The notes: generated by a model from the sequence alone, not told the origin. DNA of 64,000 bases from Spirochaetia bacterium (GCA_009885105.1 VFLI01000007.1:1-64000), one strand, 5' to 3'; positions 7,287 through 16,706 are shown, counted from the stretch's first letter. A program made the numbers and translations.

Positions 7287-9185
7287 ATGAAACGAATATT
7301 GCAGACAATTCTATTCATCCTGCCGTTTTTACTGACAGCTTTTATTGCTGATTGCGGTAAAGGCGCGGCGGGACTCGCTTCCGATGCTGCGGAGCGGGTA
7401 TATGTGCGTCCGGGAGATAAAGATGAAGTGTATCTTTTCACCTCGGGCGGATTCAGCGGGCAGGTCGGCGTCCACGGAATACCTTCGGGTCGATTCCTCC
7501 GCACCATTCCCGTATTTTCCGTATTTCCTGAAAACGGATACGGCTACAGTGAAGAGACAAAGAATATGCTGAATACTTCGCACGGTTTTATTCCGTGGGA
7601 CGATTCGCACCATCCGCAGCTCTCCGTTACCAATGCAAAGCAGGACGGACGTTGGCTCTTCATAAACGGCAACAACACTCCTCGAATCGCGCGAATCGAT
7701 TTGACGAAATTTCACACGGAAGAAATCATAGAAATTCCAAACAGCGCCGGTAATCACGGTTCGCCGTATCTGACGGACAACACGGAATACCTGATGGCTT
7801 CCACCCGGTTCTCTGTGCCTGTACCTCAGGCAGCAATGCCCATTGATGTAAAAAACTTCAAAGGAACCATCACGATGGTATCGGTATCCAAAGAAGGAAA
7901 AATGGCTATCAAGCTTCAGGTGCTTATGCCGGCTTTCAGCTACGATCTGGCCCGCTGCGGCCGCGGTCCTTCGCATGACTGGTGTTTTTTCACCACGTAC
8001 AATACGGAGCAGGCGAGCAGTATGCTGGAAATCAACGCATCGCGCCAGGACAAAGACTATATACTTGCATTCAACTGGAAAAAAGCGGAAGAATGCCAGG
8101 CACAGGGCAAGGCTGTGAATTTCCCGGGAACGTATGTTCACAATTACCGCGAAGACAACAAACCAGCAGTGACGGAAACTCTGAACGGTGTTCAGATGCT
8201 GGATCCAAAAAATTGTCCGGGCGTTGCCTATTATATGCCGACTCCCAAGAGTCCTCACGGATCTGACGTGGATCCTTCAGGCGAATACATAGTGGGCAGC
8301 GGAAAGCTCGCGGCCACTATCACTGTGCATTCTTTCACCAAGTTGATCGAGGCAATCAAGGATCCTGCAAACTTCCTCAAAGTCATCGATTCTATTCCAG
8401 TATTGAAATACGAATCGACCATGATCGGCGAAGTTCAGAAGCCCTGTCTCGGTCCGCTCCATACAGAATTCGACGGCAAGGGATTTGCTTACACATCCTG
8501 TTTCGTTTCTTCTGAAGTGGTGAAATGGAAACTGGGCACCTGGGAAGTTGTGCAGCATCTTCCGGCATTCTACAGCATCGGCCACCTCTCCGTGGTCGGC
8601 GGCGATACGGCGGATCCTTATGGAAAATATCTCGTTGCGCTGAATAAAATCACAAAAGACAGATATCTGCCGACCGGCATGGAAGTGGCGCAGAGCGCGC
8701 AGCTTTTTGATATTTCCGGGTCCAACGCGGAACTTCTTCTGGATTTTCCAACAACAGGTGAGCCTCACTACGCTCAGATGATACCGGCCAGTCTTCTGAT
8801 GGAAAAGTCGGCCAGAATCTATCAGCTTGAAGACAACCATCATCCCTATGCGATCAAGCAGGAAAGTGATGCTCGCGTGGTAAGACAGGGCGGCGCCGTT
8901 CATGTTTACATGACTACGATTCGTTCGCATTTCAAGCCGGAAGGAATTGACCTGCGTGTTGGCGAGACTGCGTATTTCCATGTGACGAACCTGGAACAGG
9001 ATTACGATATCCCTCATGGTTTTTCAATCTTCGGGTCCAATCAACCAAACCTGCTGATCATGCCCGGTGAGACGCTTACGATAAAGTATGAAGCCAAAAA
9101 GGCTGGAGTGTTCCCTTACTATTGCACGGACTTCTGCTCGGCTCTGCACCAGGAGATGCAGCACTATATCAGAGTATCTCCTTGA
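7287..9185 (+). CDS. nosZ: Nitrous-oxide reductase, clade II (atypical) type
   Basis: The protein has 632 residues. The signal segment is Sec-like with a possible lipobox (FIADC) and lacks the twin-arginine motif of clade I enzymes. The N-terminal propeller shows DDSHHPQLS, KSPHGSDVDPSG, GPLHTEFDGKG, GHLSVVGG and EPHYAQMIP, which supply CuZ His ligands. The C-terminal cupredoxin domain has CTDFCSALHQEM, the complete CuA site. It reduces N2O to N2 in the periplasm. All copper ligands expected for activity are visible. It is followed by a rho-independent terminator and then by the accessory genes. Confidence 0.97.
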   Translation: MKRILQTILFILPFLLTAFIADCGKGAAGLASDAAERVYVRPGDKDEVYLFTSGGFSGQVGVHGIPSGRFLRTIPVFSVFPENGYGYSEETKNMLNTSHGFIPWDDSHHPQLSVTNAKQDGRWLFINGNNTPRIARIDLTKFHTEEIIEIPNSAGNHGSPYLTDNTEYLMASTRFSVPVPQAAMPIDVKNFKGTITMVSVSKEGKMAIKLQVLMPAFSYDLARCGRGPSHDWCFFTTYNTEQASSMLEINASRQDKDYILAFNWKKAEECQAQGKAVNFPGTYVHNYREDNKPAVTETLNGVQMLDPKNCPGVAYYMPTPKSPHGSDVDPSGEYIVGSGKLAATITVHSFTKLIEAIKDPANFLKVIDSIPVLKYESTMIGEVQKPCLGPLHTEFDGKGFAYTSCFVSSEVVKWKLGTWEVVQHLPAFYSIGHLSVVGGDTADPYGKYLVALNKITKDRYLPTGMEVAQSAQLFDISGSNAELLLDFPTTGEPHYAQMIPASLLMEKSARIYQLEDNHHPYAIKQESDARVVRQGGAVHVYMTTIRSHFKPEGIDLRVGETAYFHVTNLEQDYDIPHGFSIFGSNQPNLLIMPGETLTIKYEAKKAGVFPYYCTDFCSALHQEMQHYIRVSP

Positions 9186-9228
9186 CATAAGAACTGGTTG
9201 AAAAAACCTTTTTGATTGTTGAGCAAGC

Positions 9229-9268
9229 GCGCCCGTCTGCGGCAGTAAAGCTGCGGGCGGGCGTTTTG
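9229..9268 (+). terminator. Rho-independent terminator after nosZ
   Basis: A GC-rich stem formed by CGCCCG...GCAG and CTGCGGGCGGGCG with a 5-nt loop is followed by TTTT. It lies 45 bp after the nosZ stop and before the next membrane-protein gene. It may reduce transcription of the accessory genes relative to nosZ. One or two bases bulge in the stem. Confidence 0.75.
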
Positions 9269-9315
9269 TATTTAAGATGTTATATTGTAAGTATTGAGAT
9301 GAAGAAGGTGACTGT

Positions 9316-9924
9316 ATGTGGAAAAAGAAAGTAACAAAAGCACATCGATTTATGATTCTTCTGGTCGGAGTCTTGATGCTCACCGCTTACCTGGCTCCGC
9401 TCTGGCAGATCACTCTGTCGGCGCCGCAGTATCCGGAAGGGCTGGCATTATTCGTCTGGATCAGCAATCTGACGGGCGGCCAAACCCACGACATACAGAA
9501 TATTAATATTCTGAATCATTATATAGGAATGAAAGAAATCAATCCGCACAGCATTCCGGAACTCGTTTATATGCCGTATGTTCTCGGTTACATGATATTC
9601 GGAGCGTTTGTGACATTCCTGATCCCCCGCGTTTTTATGATAGTTCTCGGCATCGTAAATATGATTCTTGTAATGATTGTGGGCATGACGGACTTCTATA
9701 TATGGGGATACAACTACGGACACAATCTCAGTCCGGATGCGCCGATTTCAATGCCCGGCATGACGTACCAGCCTCCTCTGCTTTTTTGCAAAACGATTTT
9801 GAACATATCTGCCTGCAGCTATCCTCATGTCGGCGCGATTCTCATACTTGTCGGATTTGGAATCCTTATTTACATCCTGGTTATGGAACGGGCAATGTAC
9901 ATTAAAAATAGAATAGAAGAATAA
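9316..9924 (+). CDS. NosB-like membrane protein of clade II nos clusters
   Basis: The protein has 202 residues with about four hydrophobic helices (roughly 12-31, 95-115, 117-140 and 173-195) and a central loop with conserved-looking LSAPQYPEG and DIQNINILNHYIGM motifs. This kind of protein is regularly found right after clade II nosZ (called NosB in Wolinella), where its role in N2O respiration is unclear. A ribosome site (GAAGAAGG) precedes the ATG. The assignment rests on position and general appearance. Confidence 0.7.
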   Translation: MWKKKVTKAHRFMILLVGVLMLTAYLAPLWQITLSAPQYPEGLALFVWISNLTGGQTHDIQNINILNHYIGMKEINPHSIPELVYMPYVLGYMIFGAFVTFLIPRVFMIVLGIVNMILVMIVGMTDFYIWGYNYGHNLSPDAPISMPGMTYQPPLLFCKTILNISACSYPHVGAILILVGFGILIYILVMERAMYIKNRIEE

Positions 9925-9946
9925 TCCTTCCGGTGGTGTTCCTGAA

Positions 9947-10432
9947 ATGAAGCTATTACAAATCGCATCAGTTTTTCTGTTATTTTTCGCCGTTGCCTGC
10001 TCCCGCGAACCGGAATTGATCGAGCCCGGTCAGCAGAAGTGCGCGCACTGCGGTATGATTATCCAGGACTTCAGATTTCAGGCGCAGGCGATGACCGACA
10101 CCGGCAAACGGTTTCATTTCGATTCGACGGAGTGCATGCTCCAGTGGACATTCAAATCGCCTCATAATATCCAGCGCCGCTGGGTGAAAAATTTTTCCGA
10201 TGAGGCAGAGTGGCTGGATGCCTCGCTCGTTGAAGAATCGAAATACAGGACCGCCCTGTTTCTTCATTCCGACCGGCTTCGATCGCCCATGGGGGGCGGC
10301 ATGGCTGCCTTTGGCGATGGCTCGCAAATCGGCTCGGCCATTGAAAAATTCGGGGGAAAACAGGAAGACGTTCGGGCTCTGGATGCTTTACTTAAGTCAC
10401 AATGGAAAGGCTCGGCCATGCCTGGAAATTGA
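9947..10432 (+). CDS. nosL: NosL copper chaperone lipoprotein
   Basis: The 161-residue protein has a lipoprotein signal ending FFAVACS and the NosL hallmark CAHCGMII, followed by FHFDSTECML with a further Cys. NosL binds Cu(I) in the periplasm and supplies NosZ, particularly its CuZ centre. It lies between the NosB-like gene and nosD, the usual company. Length and motifs are complete. Confidence 0.93.
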   Translation: MKLLQIASVFLLFFAVACSREPELIEPGQQKCAHCGMIIQDFRFQAQAMTDTGKRFHFDSTECMLQWTFKSPHNIQRRWVKNFSDEAEWLDASLVEESKYRTALFLHSDRLRSPMGGGMAAFGDGSQIGSAIEKFGGKQEDVRALDALLKSQWKGSAMPGN

Positions 10433-10484
10433 GATATAAATTTATAAAAATTATAAAAATATATATAAGTACAATATATTGATT

Positions 10485-11750
10485 ATGCATTTCATCCCCG
10501 GTAAAAATTCAATTTATTTCGCCCTTTTCGTTTTTCTGATCTGTATTTGCTCTGTTCAGGCTCGTGAGCTTGAAGTGTGTCCGGAATGTGTCCTTCATAA
10601 TCCACAGAAGGCGGTGGACTCTTCACTGCCTGGAGACACAATCGTTTTTTCTACAGGCGTGCATCGTGTGCACGGTCTCCTGATTTCGCACCCGTTGCGA
10701 ATCACCGGCAAAGAAGGGGCCGTGCTTGACGGAGGCGGACAGGGTCATGTTCTGATTATCGCGGCGGAGGGAGTTCAGGTCGATCATCTGACAATTCAGA
10801 ACAGCGGCCAGAGTGAAATTGAGGAATTTGCGGGAATATATGCAACCCACGGAAATTGTAAAATCCAGTCAAATCATCTGCTGAACAACACCTACAGTAT
10901 TTTTCTGGCAAAAGTTAAAGGCTGTGAGCTTGAAAACAATATTATCACAGGCAGACCGGGCGATGAGATTCACAGCGGAAACGGCATCCATATCTGGAAC
11001 GGCGACAATATTCGGCTGACGGGCAATCTTATCGAAGGCCACCGGGACGGTTTTTATTTTGAATTCTCCACCAATATGCGCATTCTGAACAATGAATGCC
11101 GCAATAATGTGCGATACGGGATGCATTTCATGTTTTCGCACGAGAATGTTTTTGAAAACAATCTTTTCCATCACAATGAAACGGGCGTGGCGCTCATGTA
11201 CTCGCGGCATATACTTGTTAAAAACAATGAATTTCGCGACAGCAAAGGTTTCGCAGCCTACGGTCTGCTTCTCAAAGACATCGTATTGAGCCGTTTTATC
11301 GGCAACAGCCTTTCCAACAACTCGGTTGCTCTGTTTATGGACAGTTCCAGCAGAAACGAGTTTGAGAAAAATGATATCCATCACAACGGATGGGCCATGA
11401 GAATTTTTGGAAATTCAGACCAAAACCGGTTTACGGACAATCAGATTCGCGGGAATGTTTTTGATATTTCAACAAATTCCAGGGACAATACCAATTTTTT
11501 CAGCCGCAATTACTGGAGCGCTTACACGGGGTATGATCTGAACAAAGACGGAACGGGCGATGTTCCCTACTTTCCTGTGCGGGTTTTCGGCTACTGGGTC
11601 GCCAAATATGAAATACTGATCACTCTTCTGCATTCGCCCGTTGTGGAATTCCTGGAATTTGCCGAGAGGGCTTTTCCCGTCATAACTCCCACAAAACTCA
11701 TGGACGAGCAGCCTCTATTTCGAGCTTCAGATTTATCCGGTTCAAAATGA
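10485..11750 (+). CDS. nosD: NosD periplasmic beta-helix accessory protein
   Basis: The protein has 421 residues from the ATG at 10485; a TTG two codons upstream is less likely. A signal peptide (to about residue 26, ending SVQA) precedes a right-handed beta-helix of NosD/CASH type with many Asn-rich turns such as LENNIITG, ENNLFHHNETG and KNNEFRDS. NosD is needed with NosFY for maturation of the CuZ site of NosZ. It is preceded by an almost pure A/T spacer and overlaps nosF by 4 bp. Confidence 0.93.
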   Translation: MHFIPGKNSIYFALFVFLICICSVQARELEVCPECVLHNPQKAVDSSLPGDTIVFSTGVHRVHGLLISHPLRITGKEGAVLDGGGQGHVLIIAAEGVQVDHLTIQNSGQSEIEEFAGIYATHGNCKIQSNHLLNNTYSIFLAKVKGCELENNIITGRPGDEIHSGNGIHIWNGDNIRLTGNLIEGHRDGFYFEFSTNMRILNNECRNNVRYGMHFMFSHENVFENNLFHHNETGVALMYSRHILVKNNEFRDSKGFAAYGLLLKDIVLSRFIGNSLSNNSVALFMDSSSRNEFEKNDIHHNGWAMRIFGNSDQNRFTDNQIRGNVFDISTNSRDNTNFFSRNYWSAYTGYDLNKDGTGDVPYFPVRVFGYWVAKYEILITLLHSPVVEFLEFAERAFPVITPTKLMDEQPLFRASDLSGSK

Positions 11751-12466
11751 ATATATCAATCAGCAGTCTGACAAAGAAATTCGGAAAAATGTTCGCTCTC
11801 TGTGCCGTTGATCTTGAAATCAAAGGTCCTGTGAATTTCGCGCTTCTGGGGCCGAACGGATCCGGAAAGAGCACAATGATAAAGTGCCTCCTGGGACTCG
11901 TCATTCCGGATTCCGGCACAATTGCCGTGGACGGCGTTGAATATCCGTCCGGCATGCCGGGCGCGCTGGCAAGAACCGGCTACATGCCTCAGTCGCCGGA
12001 TTTTCCGGAGAATTTACGCGTGGAAGAGCTGATCGATCTTTTTAACAGCCTGTCCGCGGACCCTCCGGTTCATCGCGATGAACTATTAAAAGATCTGGGA
12101 ATCAACGGCTTTCTAAAGAAAAGATTTCATGATCTGTCGCGCGGAATGAAACAGAAAATCAATCTTCTGCAGTGCTTCATGTCGGAGCGGGAACTCTACA
12201 TCCTTGATGAACCGACTGCGAGTCTGGATCCACTGAATGCGTATTATTTGAAAAACAGGATTTCCGACTGCCGCAAGCGCGGCGCCGCGGTTCTCTTTAC
12301 TTCGCATATAATGAAGGAAGTAGAAGAACTTTCCGAGGAGCTCTGCCTGATGCTGGAGGGAAAAATCATCACGCGCGGGAAACCCGACGCAATCATAAAG
12401 AAATCCGGCTCGGCGAATCTTGAAGAGGCTCTGGTCCGGGAGTGGAAGGCAAGCGGTTATGAGTAA
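11747..12466 (+). CDS. nosF: NosF ABC-transporter ATPase
   Basis: The protein has 239 residues with Walker A GPNGSGKST, signature LSRGMKQKINLLQ and Walker B LYILDEPTASLDP, all intact. With the NosY membrane subunit it forms an ABC machine that works with NosD in building the NosZ CuZ centre. It is joined to nosD by an ATGA overlap and to nosY by an 8-bp overlap, so these three are one translational unit. Confidence 0.95.
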   Translation: MNISISSLTKKFGKMFALCAVDLEIKGPVNFALLGPNGSGKSTMIKCLLGLVIPDSGTIAVDGVEYPSGMPGALARTGYMPQSPDFPENLRVEELIDLFNSLSADPPVHRDELLKDLGINGFLKKRFHDLSRGMKQKINLLQCFMSERELYILDEPTASLDPLNAYYLKNRISDCRKRGAAVLFTSHIMKEVEELSEELCLMLEGKIITRGKPDAIIKKSGSANLEEALVREWKASGYE

Positions 12467-13262
12467 AGGGAATAATTCCAGGTCGAGCACACTTCGTATA
12501 ATCGTCCTGTATGAAATCCGGGACAGCCTGAGAAGCTATCGACTGATTATTTATACGGCGGCTCTGGCCGTGTTCAGCTCGGCAATTTTGTTTTTTGCCG
12601 GGCAGTCGCCCCGTTCCAGCGCCAGCCTTCTGAATCTGCTGCTGCTCATCATTCCGCTTTTTGGGATGTTATTTGGCGCGCTTTCTTTCCGCGATTCACT
12701 GCCGTTCATACAGATTCTTCTTTCCCGCGGAATAAGCCGCAGGACTGTGTTCGCCGGAAAATGGCTGGGAATGGCCGCAGTGCTCGGCATGAGTGTTGTT
12801 ATCGGTCTGGGAATCAGTCTGATATTTGCGGGGAAGGGAGTTCTGTCGGTGCTTTTTCTTCTGGTGCTCTCTTTTTTCTTGCAGATGGTTTTTGTTTCGC
12901 TTTCGCTGCTGATGGGTATCGCAGTGCGAAAAAGAGAAGTCATCCCGGCCGCGGCGCTGCTCACCTGGTTTTATTTTTATGTTCTGTACGATCTGTTGGT
13001 TCTTTCGGCGGGAATGTTCTCTAACGAGTTTCCGCTGGAGATACCAATTTTTGTGATGCTCGTTCTCAATCCGCTGGATCTTGTTCGGCTCGTCTATCTG
13101 ACGCAGACGAATCTGCTGCAGCTGATGGGATTTTCAACAGCGGTCGTATCCCGCACGCTTGGCGAATTGTTCGGCGCAGTGTTTGCGCTGATACTGCTGG
13201 CGGTCTGGATTGTAGTGCCGCTTGTGTTCGGCCTCAGGATGTTTAAGAAAAGAGATATGTGA
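12459..13262 (+). CDS. nosY: NosY ABC-transporter permease
   Basis: The protein has 267 residues from the ATG at 12459, which lies inside the end of nosF; a longer frame from 12420 only adds nosF-coding sequence. It shows about six membrane helices, typical of ABC-2-type NosY permeases. It is the last recognised gene of the nos cluster. No nosR is seen, which is common in clade II clusters. Confidence 0.92.
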   Translation: MSKGNNSRSSTLRIIVLYEIRDSLRSYRLIIYTAALAVFSSAILFFAGQSPRSSASLLNLLLLIIPLFGMLFGALSFRDSLPFIQILLSRGISRRTVFAGKWLGMAAVLGMSVVIGLGISLIFAGKGVLSVLFLLVLSFFLQMVFVSLSLLMGIAVRKREVIPAAALLTWFYFYVLYDLLVLSAGMFSNEFPLEIPIFVMLVLNPLDLVRLVYLTQTNLLQLMGFSTAVVSRTLGELFGAVFALILLAVWIVVPLVFGLRMFKKRDM

Positions 13263-13822
13263 GAGTGACCGGTATGCCGTTTTACGTCGACCACCTGAAA
13301 TAACATCCGTGGTTTGGGACAATCATCAGGAAGTTACTCAAAACAGGTCAGAAATACCCCTGTCTGAGTTTTGAAAGAAAGAAGCAGTGATTGATGTCCT
13401 GCCGACAAATTCTTGCCCTCATCATACGGCCTGTATTTAAGCCGCATCCTTCGCGGATTTGAATTCAGCGCGGTTATCGATGCCCCGCGAACGACTTATT
13501 TCCATAATGTGGAGTACGTCCGATATTCTTCCGGGCCCTGTCAACAGACGTAACGGGACCGCCGGATGGCGTCTGGATCATCTCGAGTTTTCTATCCAAT
13601 GCATTCGCGCGAACATTACTCATCGAAGAGTCGGCGGTTTCGGACTCGCGCACAGGGCCGTGCCAGATGGACGTCATGTATATTGTATAATCCTTGCGGG
13701 ACGTTGAAAACTCGGCAGTACAGCCCGAAGAAGGTTTGGCTTCCGTTTAATATGAAAAAACACTGGATATTCCCGGCACAAGGGGCATCATCGGTCGTGA
13801 ATTATGTTCGGGACACACTGAA
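13263..13822 (+). other. Non-coding stretch after nosY; no gene supported
   Basis: About 560 bp hold only short, unconvincing frames on both strands with no recognisable domain or ribosome site. A weak inverted repeat (TCAAAAC at 13338-13344 with GTTTTGA at 13368-13374, extended by CAG/CTG) could act as a nos operon terminator but lacks a T-run. The right end (from 13805) begins a sequence that recurs in degenerate form near 40709. Confidence 0.5.
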
Positions 13823-14614
13823 ATGACCGAGGGCTTAAAATCTTGCCTGGTTTTCAAGTTCCTGGCTTTTGGTATGATTGCCGCCTGCACACGTTCTCAC
13901 GAAAAAGACTCACACGGCATTGAAATGCGATATTTCATTCTGCCAGGAGGGCCGCATCCACTGGCCTGTACGATCGACGCGGAATGCGTTGCCGGTCCTT
14001 TTGTCGACCCTGACAACGGTTGCTGTGACAGCGGCCTGGCGCTTGGAGTTTTCGGTCGACGATATATCGAACGGCGCGCGGCATGGATTGGAAAAAACTG
14101 CGCGAATGTGTCGTGCCCGTTGATGCCGCCGCCGACGCGGCCGCCGGATTGTGCCCTGCAGGGGCTCTGCGTGGCGGGAATGTGCAGGGGAAACTGTGAA
14201 AGAGTGAGCGATGCGGCGCCGGAATGGACTGTTCTGCCGACCGATGCGGCCCGGAGCGTTGGTCTGATGGATGCGCCAGGATACTGGAGCCCATTGCCGG
14301 AGGATATAGCCACTGCCGAGCGGCTGCTTGCGGCCTGTCTCCCTGCGCTCGCGCCGAGTCCTGCATACCAGGCAGACAAACTGACGGTGATCATCGCGGC
14401 GCTCGGTGAGTATCGTCGTCAATATGTGCCGTTCCGCGATGAACAGAGTAGGCGCAATCTGTGGGTCAATTTGCTGCGTGATCGAGTCGGTCGTCACCCG
14501 ATGTGGCGCACGGAGCTTGTGCACGTGAGAGGGGGAGGACATGATTACGCCTCCGTCATACTCAATACTGACACAGGGTCCTGCAAGGATTTGAAGATCA
14601 ATTCCTCACGATGA
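13823..14614 (+). CDS. Hypothetical Cys-rich lipoprotein
   Basis: The protein has 263 residues. The N-terminus (KSCLVFKFLAFGMIAAC) is a lipoprotein signal with lipobox IAAC. A Cys-rich region follows (C at ACTIDAEC, GCC, NCANVSC, DCALQGLC, MCRGNC), which should form disulfides. The C-terminal part, with VHVRGGGHDYASV, is more ordinary and ends near the repeat-like tail TDTGSCKDLKIN. I do not recognise a family. The start ATG falls within the 13805-13845 repeat-like sequence. Its stop overlaps a possible start for the next gene (ATGA at 14611). Confidence 0.65.
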   Translation: MTEGLKSCLVFKFLAFGMIAACTRSHEKDSHGIEMRYFILPGGPHPLACTIDAECVAGPFVDPDNGCCDSGLALGVFGRRYIERRAAWIGKNCANVSCPLMPPPTRPPDCALQGLCVAGMCRGNCERVSDAAPEWTVLPTDAARSVGLMDAPGYWSPLPEDIATAERLLAACLPALAPSPAYQADKLTVIIAALGEYRRQYVPFRDEQSRRNLWVNLLRDRVGRHPMWRTELVHVRGGGHDYASVILNTDTGSCKDLKINSSR

Positions 14615-14670
14615 CCAGGAAGCCGGCCGAAGTTCTATTCATTACAGAAAAGGAGGGGAACGGGACAATT

Positions 14671-16137
14671 ATGTTTCAAAAGCGTATATATCTTGACAAT
14701 GCCGCAACAACGAGAACCCGGCGGCAGGTATTGTCAGAAATGAAAAAATATTTCAGCAGGGAGTATGCCAATCCTTCCTCGATCCATCGCGACGGCCTGA
14801 TTGCCCGGGGAAGCATTGAAATGGCGCGCGAAAGAATTGCAAAAGTTCTGCATTGCAGCTCGCATGAAATTATTTTCACCGGCTCCGGCACAGAGGCGAA
14901 CAATCTTGCGCTGACCGGAGCGGCTCGGGGATTTACAAAACCAAAGAACCACATTATCACCACTTCAGTAGAGCACAGTTCTGTATTGCATACTTCTCAA
15001 ATGCTCGAAAAATCCGGATTTCGTGTAACCTATCTTTCAGTAAATCATCATGGACATATAAACCTGGAGCAGCTGGAAAATTCCATTGGCCCGGCTACCG
15101 GTTTGTTTTCTATGATCTGCGCCAATAACGAAATCGGCACGGTGCAGGATCTGGAAAAAATTTATGAAATTCTAAAAAGGCACAGCGTACTGTTCCATTT
15201 AGACGCGGTTGCGGCTCTGCCCTTTATGAAGTTTCGCCTCGATGAAGGCAGGTTCGATCTTGTTTCTTTTTCGGGGCACAAAATTTACGCGCCCAAAGGA
15301 ATTGGAGTTCTGTACATCAAATCCGGCGTCGAAATTCAGCCGGTTACTTTTGGAGGCGGGCAGGAATTCTCTCTCAGAAGCGGCACAGAAAATATACCTT
15401 ATATAGTGGGTTTATCCAGAGCCTTCCAGCTCAATGACAGAGAAAAAGATAAATACAATCAGAAGTTAATAAAATTAAAAAAATATATAATAGAAAATGT
15501 ATTATTTAAAATTCCCGGCAGCATACTGGTCGGCGATCCCGAAAAAAGAGCTCCCGGCAGCGCCGGTTTCTGTTTTCAGAATATAAACGGAAAAATGCTC
15601 GTCAAAGAGCTTTCCCGCCACGGCGTCGATTCCTCCAGCGGGGCTGCATGCTCCAGCCCGCGGAATGATCCTTCGCATGTTCTTGCCGCCTGCGGAATTC
15701 CGGCCGACTATATTTTTGGATTTCTGCGCATCACTCTGGGAAGATACAACAATAAAAGACAGGTCAAACGCTTTATTGGTATCCTTGAAAAAGTTGTAAA
15801 AAACATAAGAGAAAATCCTGTTGAATACAGCAATGAGTCCATCTTCATATCTCAGGAAGAGTTCAGAAAAAAAATCGAACAGAATGAAGAAATACAAATC
15901 ATTGATTTAAGATTTCCCAGGATACCCAGCAGTGAAATACATGGTTCTATAAGAATTCCTCCATGGCTGCTGAAATATAAACTGAAACAACTGGATCGCG
16001 AAAAAGAGACCGTTGTTATCTGTTACCAGGGGGATGTTTTATCCCCGGATGCTTACCAGGTTTTGAAGGACAAAAAGTTTCGGAATGTTAAAGTCTTAAA
16101 AGGCGGATATTTCAGTTATGCTGGATTTTCTTTTTGA
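14671..16137 (+). CDS. Cysteine desulfurase (NifS/IscS-like) fused to a C-terminal rhodanese-like domain
   Basis: The protein has 488 residues. Residues 1-380 are a class V aminotransferase: DNAATT, ANPSSIH, PLP lysine K204 in SFSGHKIYAPKG, and the sulfur-accepting Cys C327 in the SSSGAACSS loop. Residues about 395-488 look like a small rhodanese with Cys C451 in VVICYQGD and a terminal GG turn. The fusion would hand persulfide from C327 to C451 for tRNA thiolation, cofactor sulfur or Fe-S work. I chose the ATG at 14671, preceded by AGGAGG at a rather long spacing; a coupled start at 14611 would add 20 residues. It overlaps the next gene by 20 bp. Confidence 0.88.
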   Translation: MFQKRIYLDNAATTRTRRQVLSEMKKYFSREYANPSSIHRDGLIARGSIEMARERIAKVLHCSSHEIIFTGSGTEANNLALTGAARGFTKPKNHIITTSVEHSSVLHTSQMLEKSGFRVTYLSVNHHGHINLEQLENSIGPATGLFSMICANNEIGTVQDLEKIYEILKRHSVLFHLDAVAALPFMKFRLDEGRFDLVSFSGHKIYAPKGIGVLYIKSGVEIQPVTFGGGQEFSLRSGTENIPYIVGLSRAFQLNDREKDKYNQKLIKLKKYIIENVLFKIPGSILVGDPEKRAPGSAGFCFQNINGKMLVKELSRHGVDSSSGAACSSPRNDPSHVLAACGIPADYIFGFLRITLGRYNNKRQVKRFIGILEKVVKNIRENPVEYSNESIFISQEEFRKKIEQNEEIQIIDLRFPRIPSSEIHGSIRIPPWLLKYKLKQLDREKETVVICYQGDVLSPDAYQVLKDKKFRNVKVLKGGYFSYAGFSF

Positions 16138-16672
16138 TTATTATCCCTTTCTATTTTTTCCATTCTCGGCCACGCTGAAAGGAGTTGTTGAATTTTACGC
16201 TTACAGAGGGCAGAGCCATGGAGGCGAGGAAAGCTCAAAAATAATTTCAGTATTATTCATCCTCACAGGTTTGCTTACTCCTGTATTAATATTTTCTGAA
16301 ATCCTTTTTTTGCGTCATATACTGAATATTTACTTATCTATATTCTTCGCTGCGGGATTTGTCATTCTTATGATTGTGAGAATCATCTGCATTCATGAGC
16401 TTCAGGATCATTACAGTGTAAATGTGCGGATCATTCCCGACCATAAATTGATCAAGACAGGAATCTACCGGTATTTCCGGCACCCCATTTATTTATTTTC
16501 CATACTGGAGAACATATTTTACCCGCTTGCCTGCAGCGCATACATAAGCTCTGTCATTTTGTTTATGATTGAAACTCCCGCGATATTTATTCGGCGCCGG
16601 CACGAAGAAAAACTATTGATTGAAAAATTCGGCGAAGAATATTTAACCTACAGGAAAAGCACCTGGTTTTAA
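16118..16672 (+). CDS. ICMT/PEMT-like integral membrane methyltransferase family protein
   Basis: The 184-residue protein has about five membrane helices. The C-terminal half has GIYRYFRHPIYL and ending RRRHEEKLLIEKFGEEYLTY, the SAM-binding pattern of isoprenylcysteine carboxyl methyltransferase-like proteins. In bacteria such proteins methylate small lipids or thiols, or have unknown targets. Its ATG lies 20 bp inside the cysteine desulfurase gene, suggesting co-translation. A link to sulfur or thiol methylation is only a context guess. Confidence 0.8.
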   Translation: MLDFLFDYYPFLFFPFSATLKGVVEFYAYRGQSHGGEESSKIISVLFILTGLLTPVLIFSEILFLRHILNIYLSIFFAAGFVILMIVRIICIHELQDHYSVNVRIIPDHKLIKTGIYRYFRHPIYLFSILENIFYPLACSAYISSVILFMIETPAIFIRRRHEEKLLIEKFGEEYLTYRKSTWF

Positions 16673-16706
16673 GACGGCATGCATTTTTCGCCGTGGGCCA
16701 GGCCAA

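Noticed and set aside
13459-13826. Short frames after nosY (82 and 86 residues)
   Set aside because: No ribosome site, no domain, low-complexity translation; left as non-coding.
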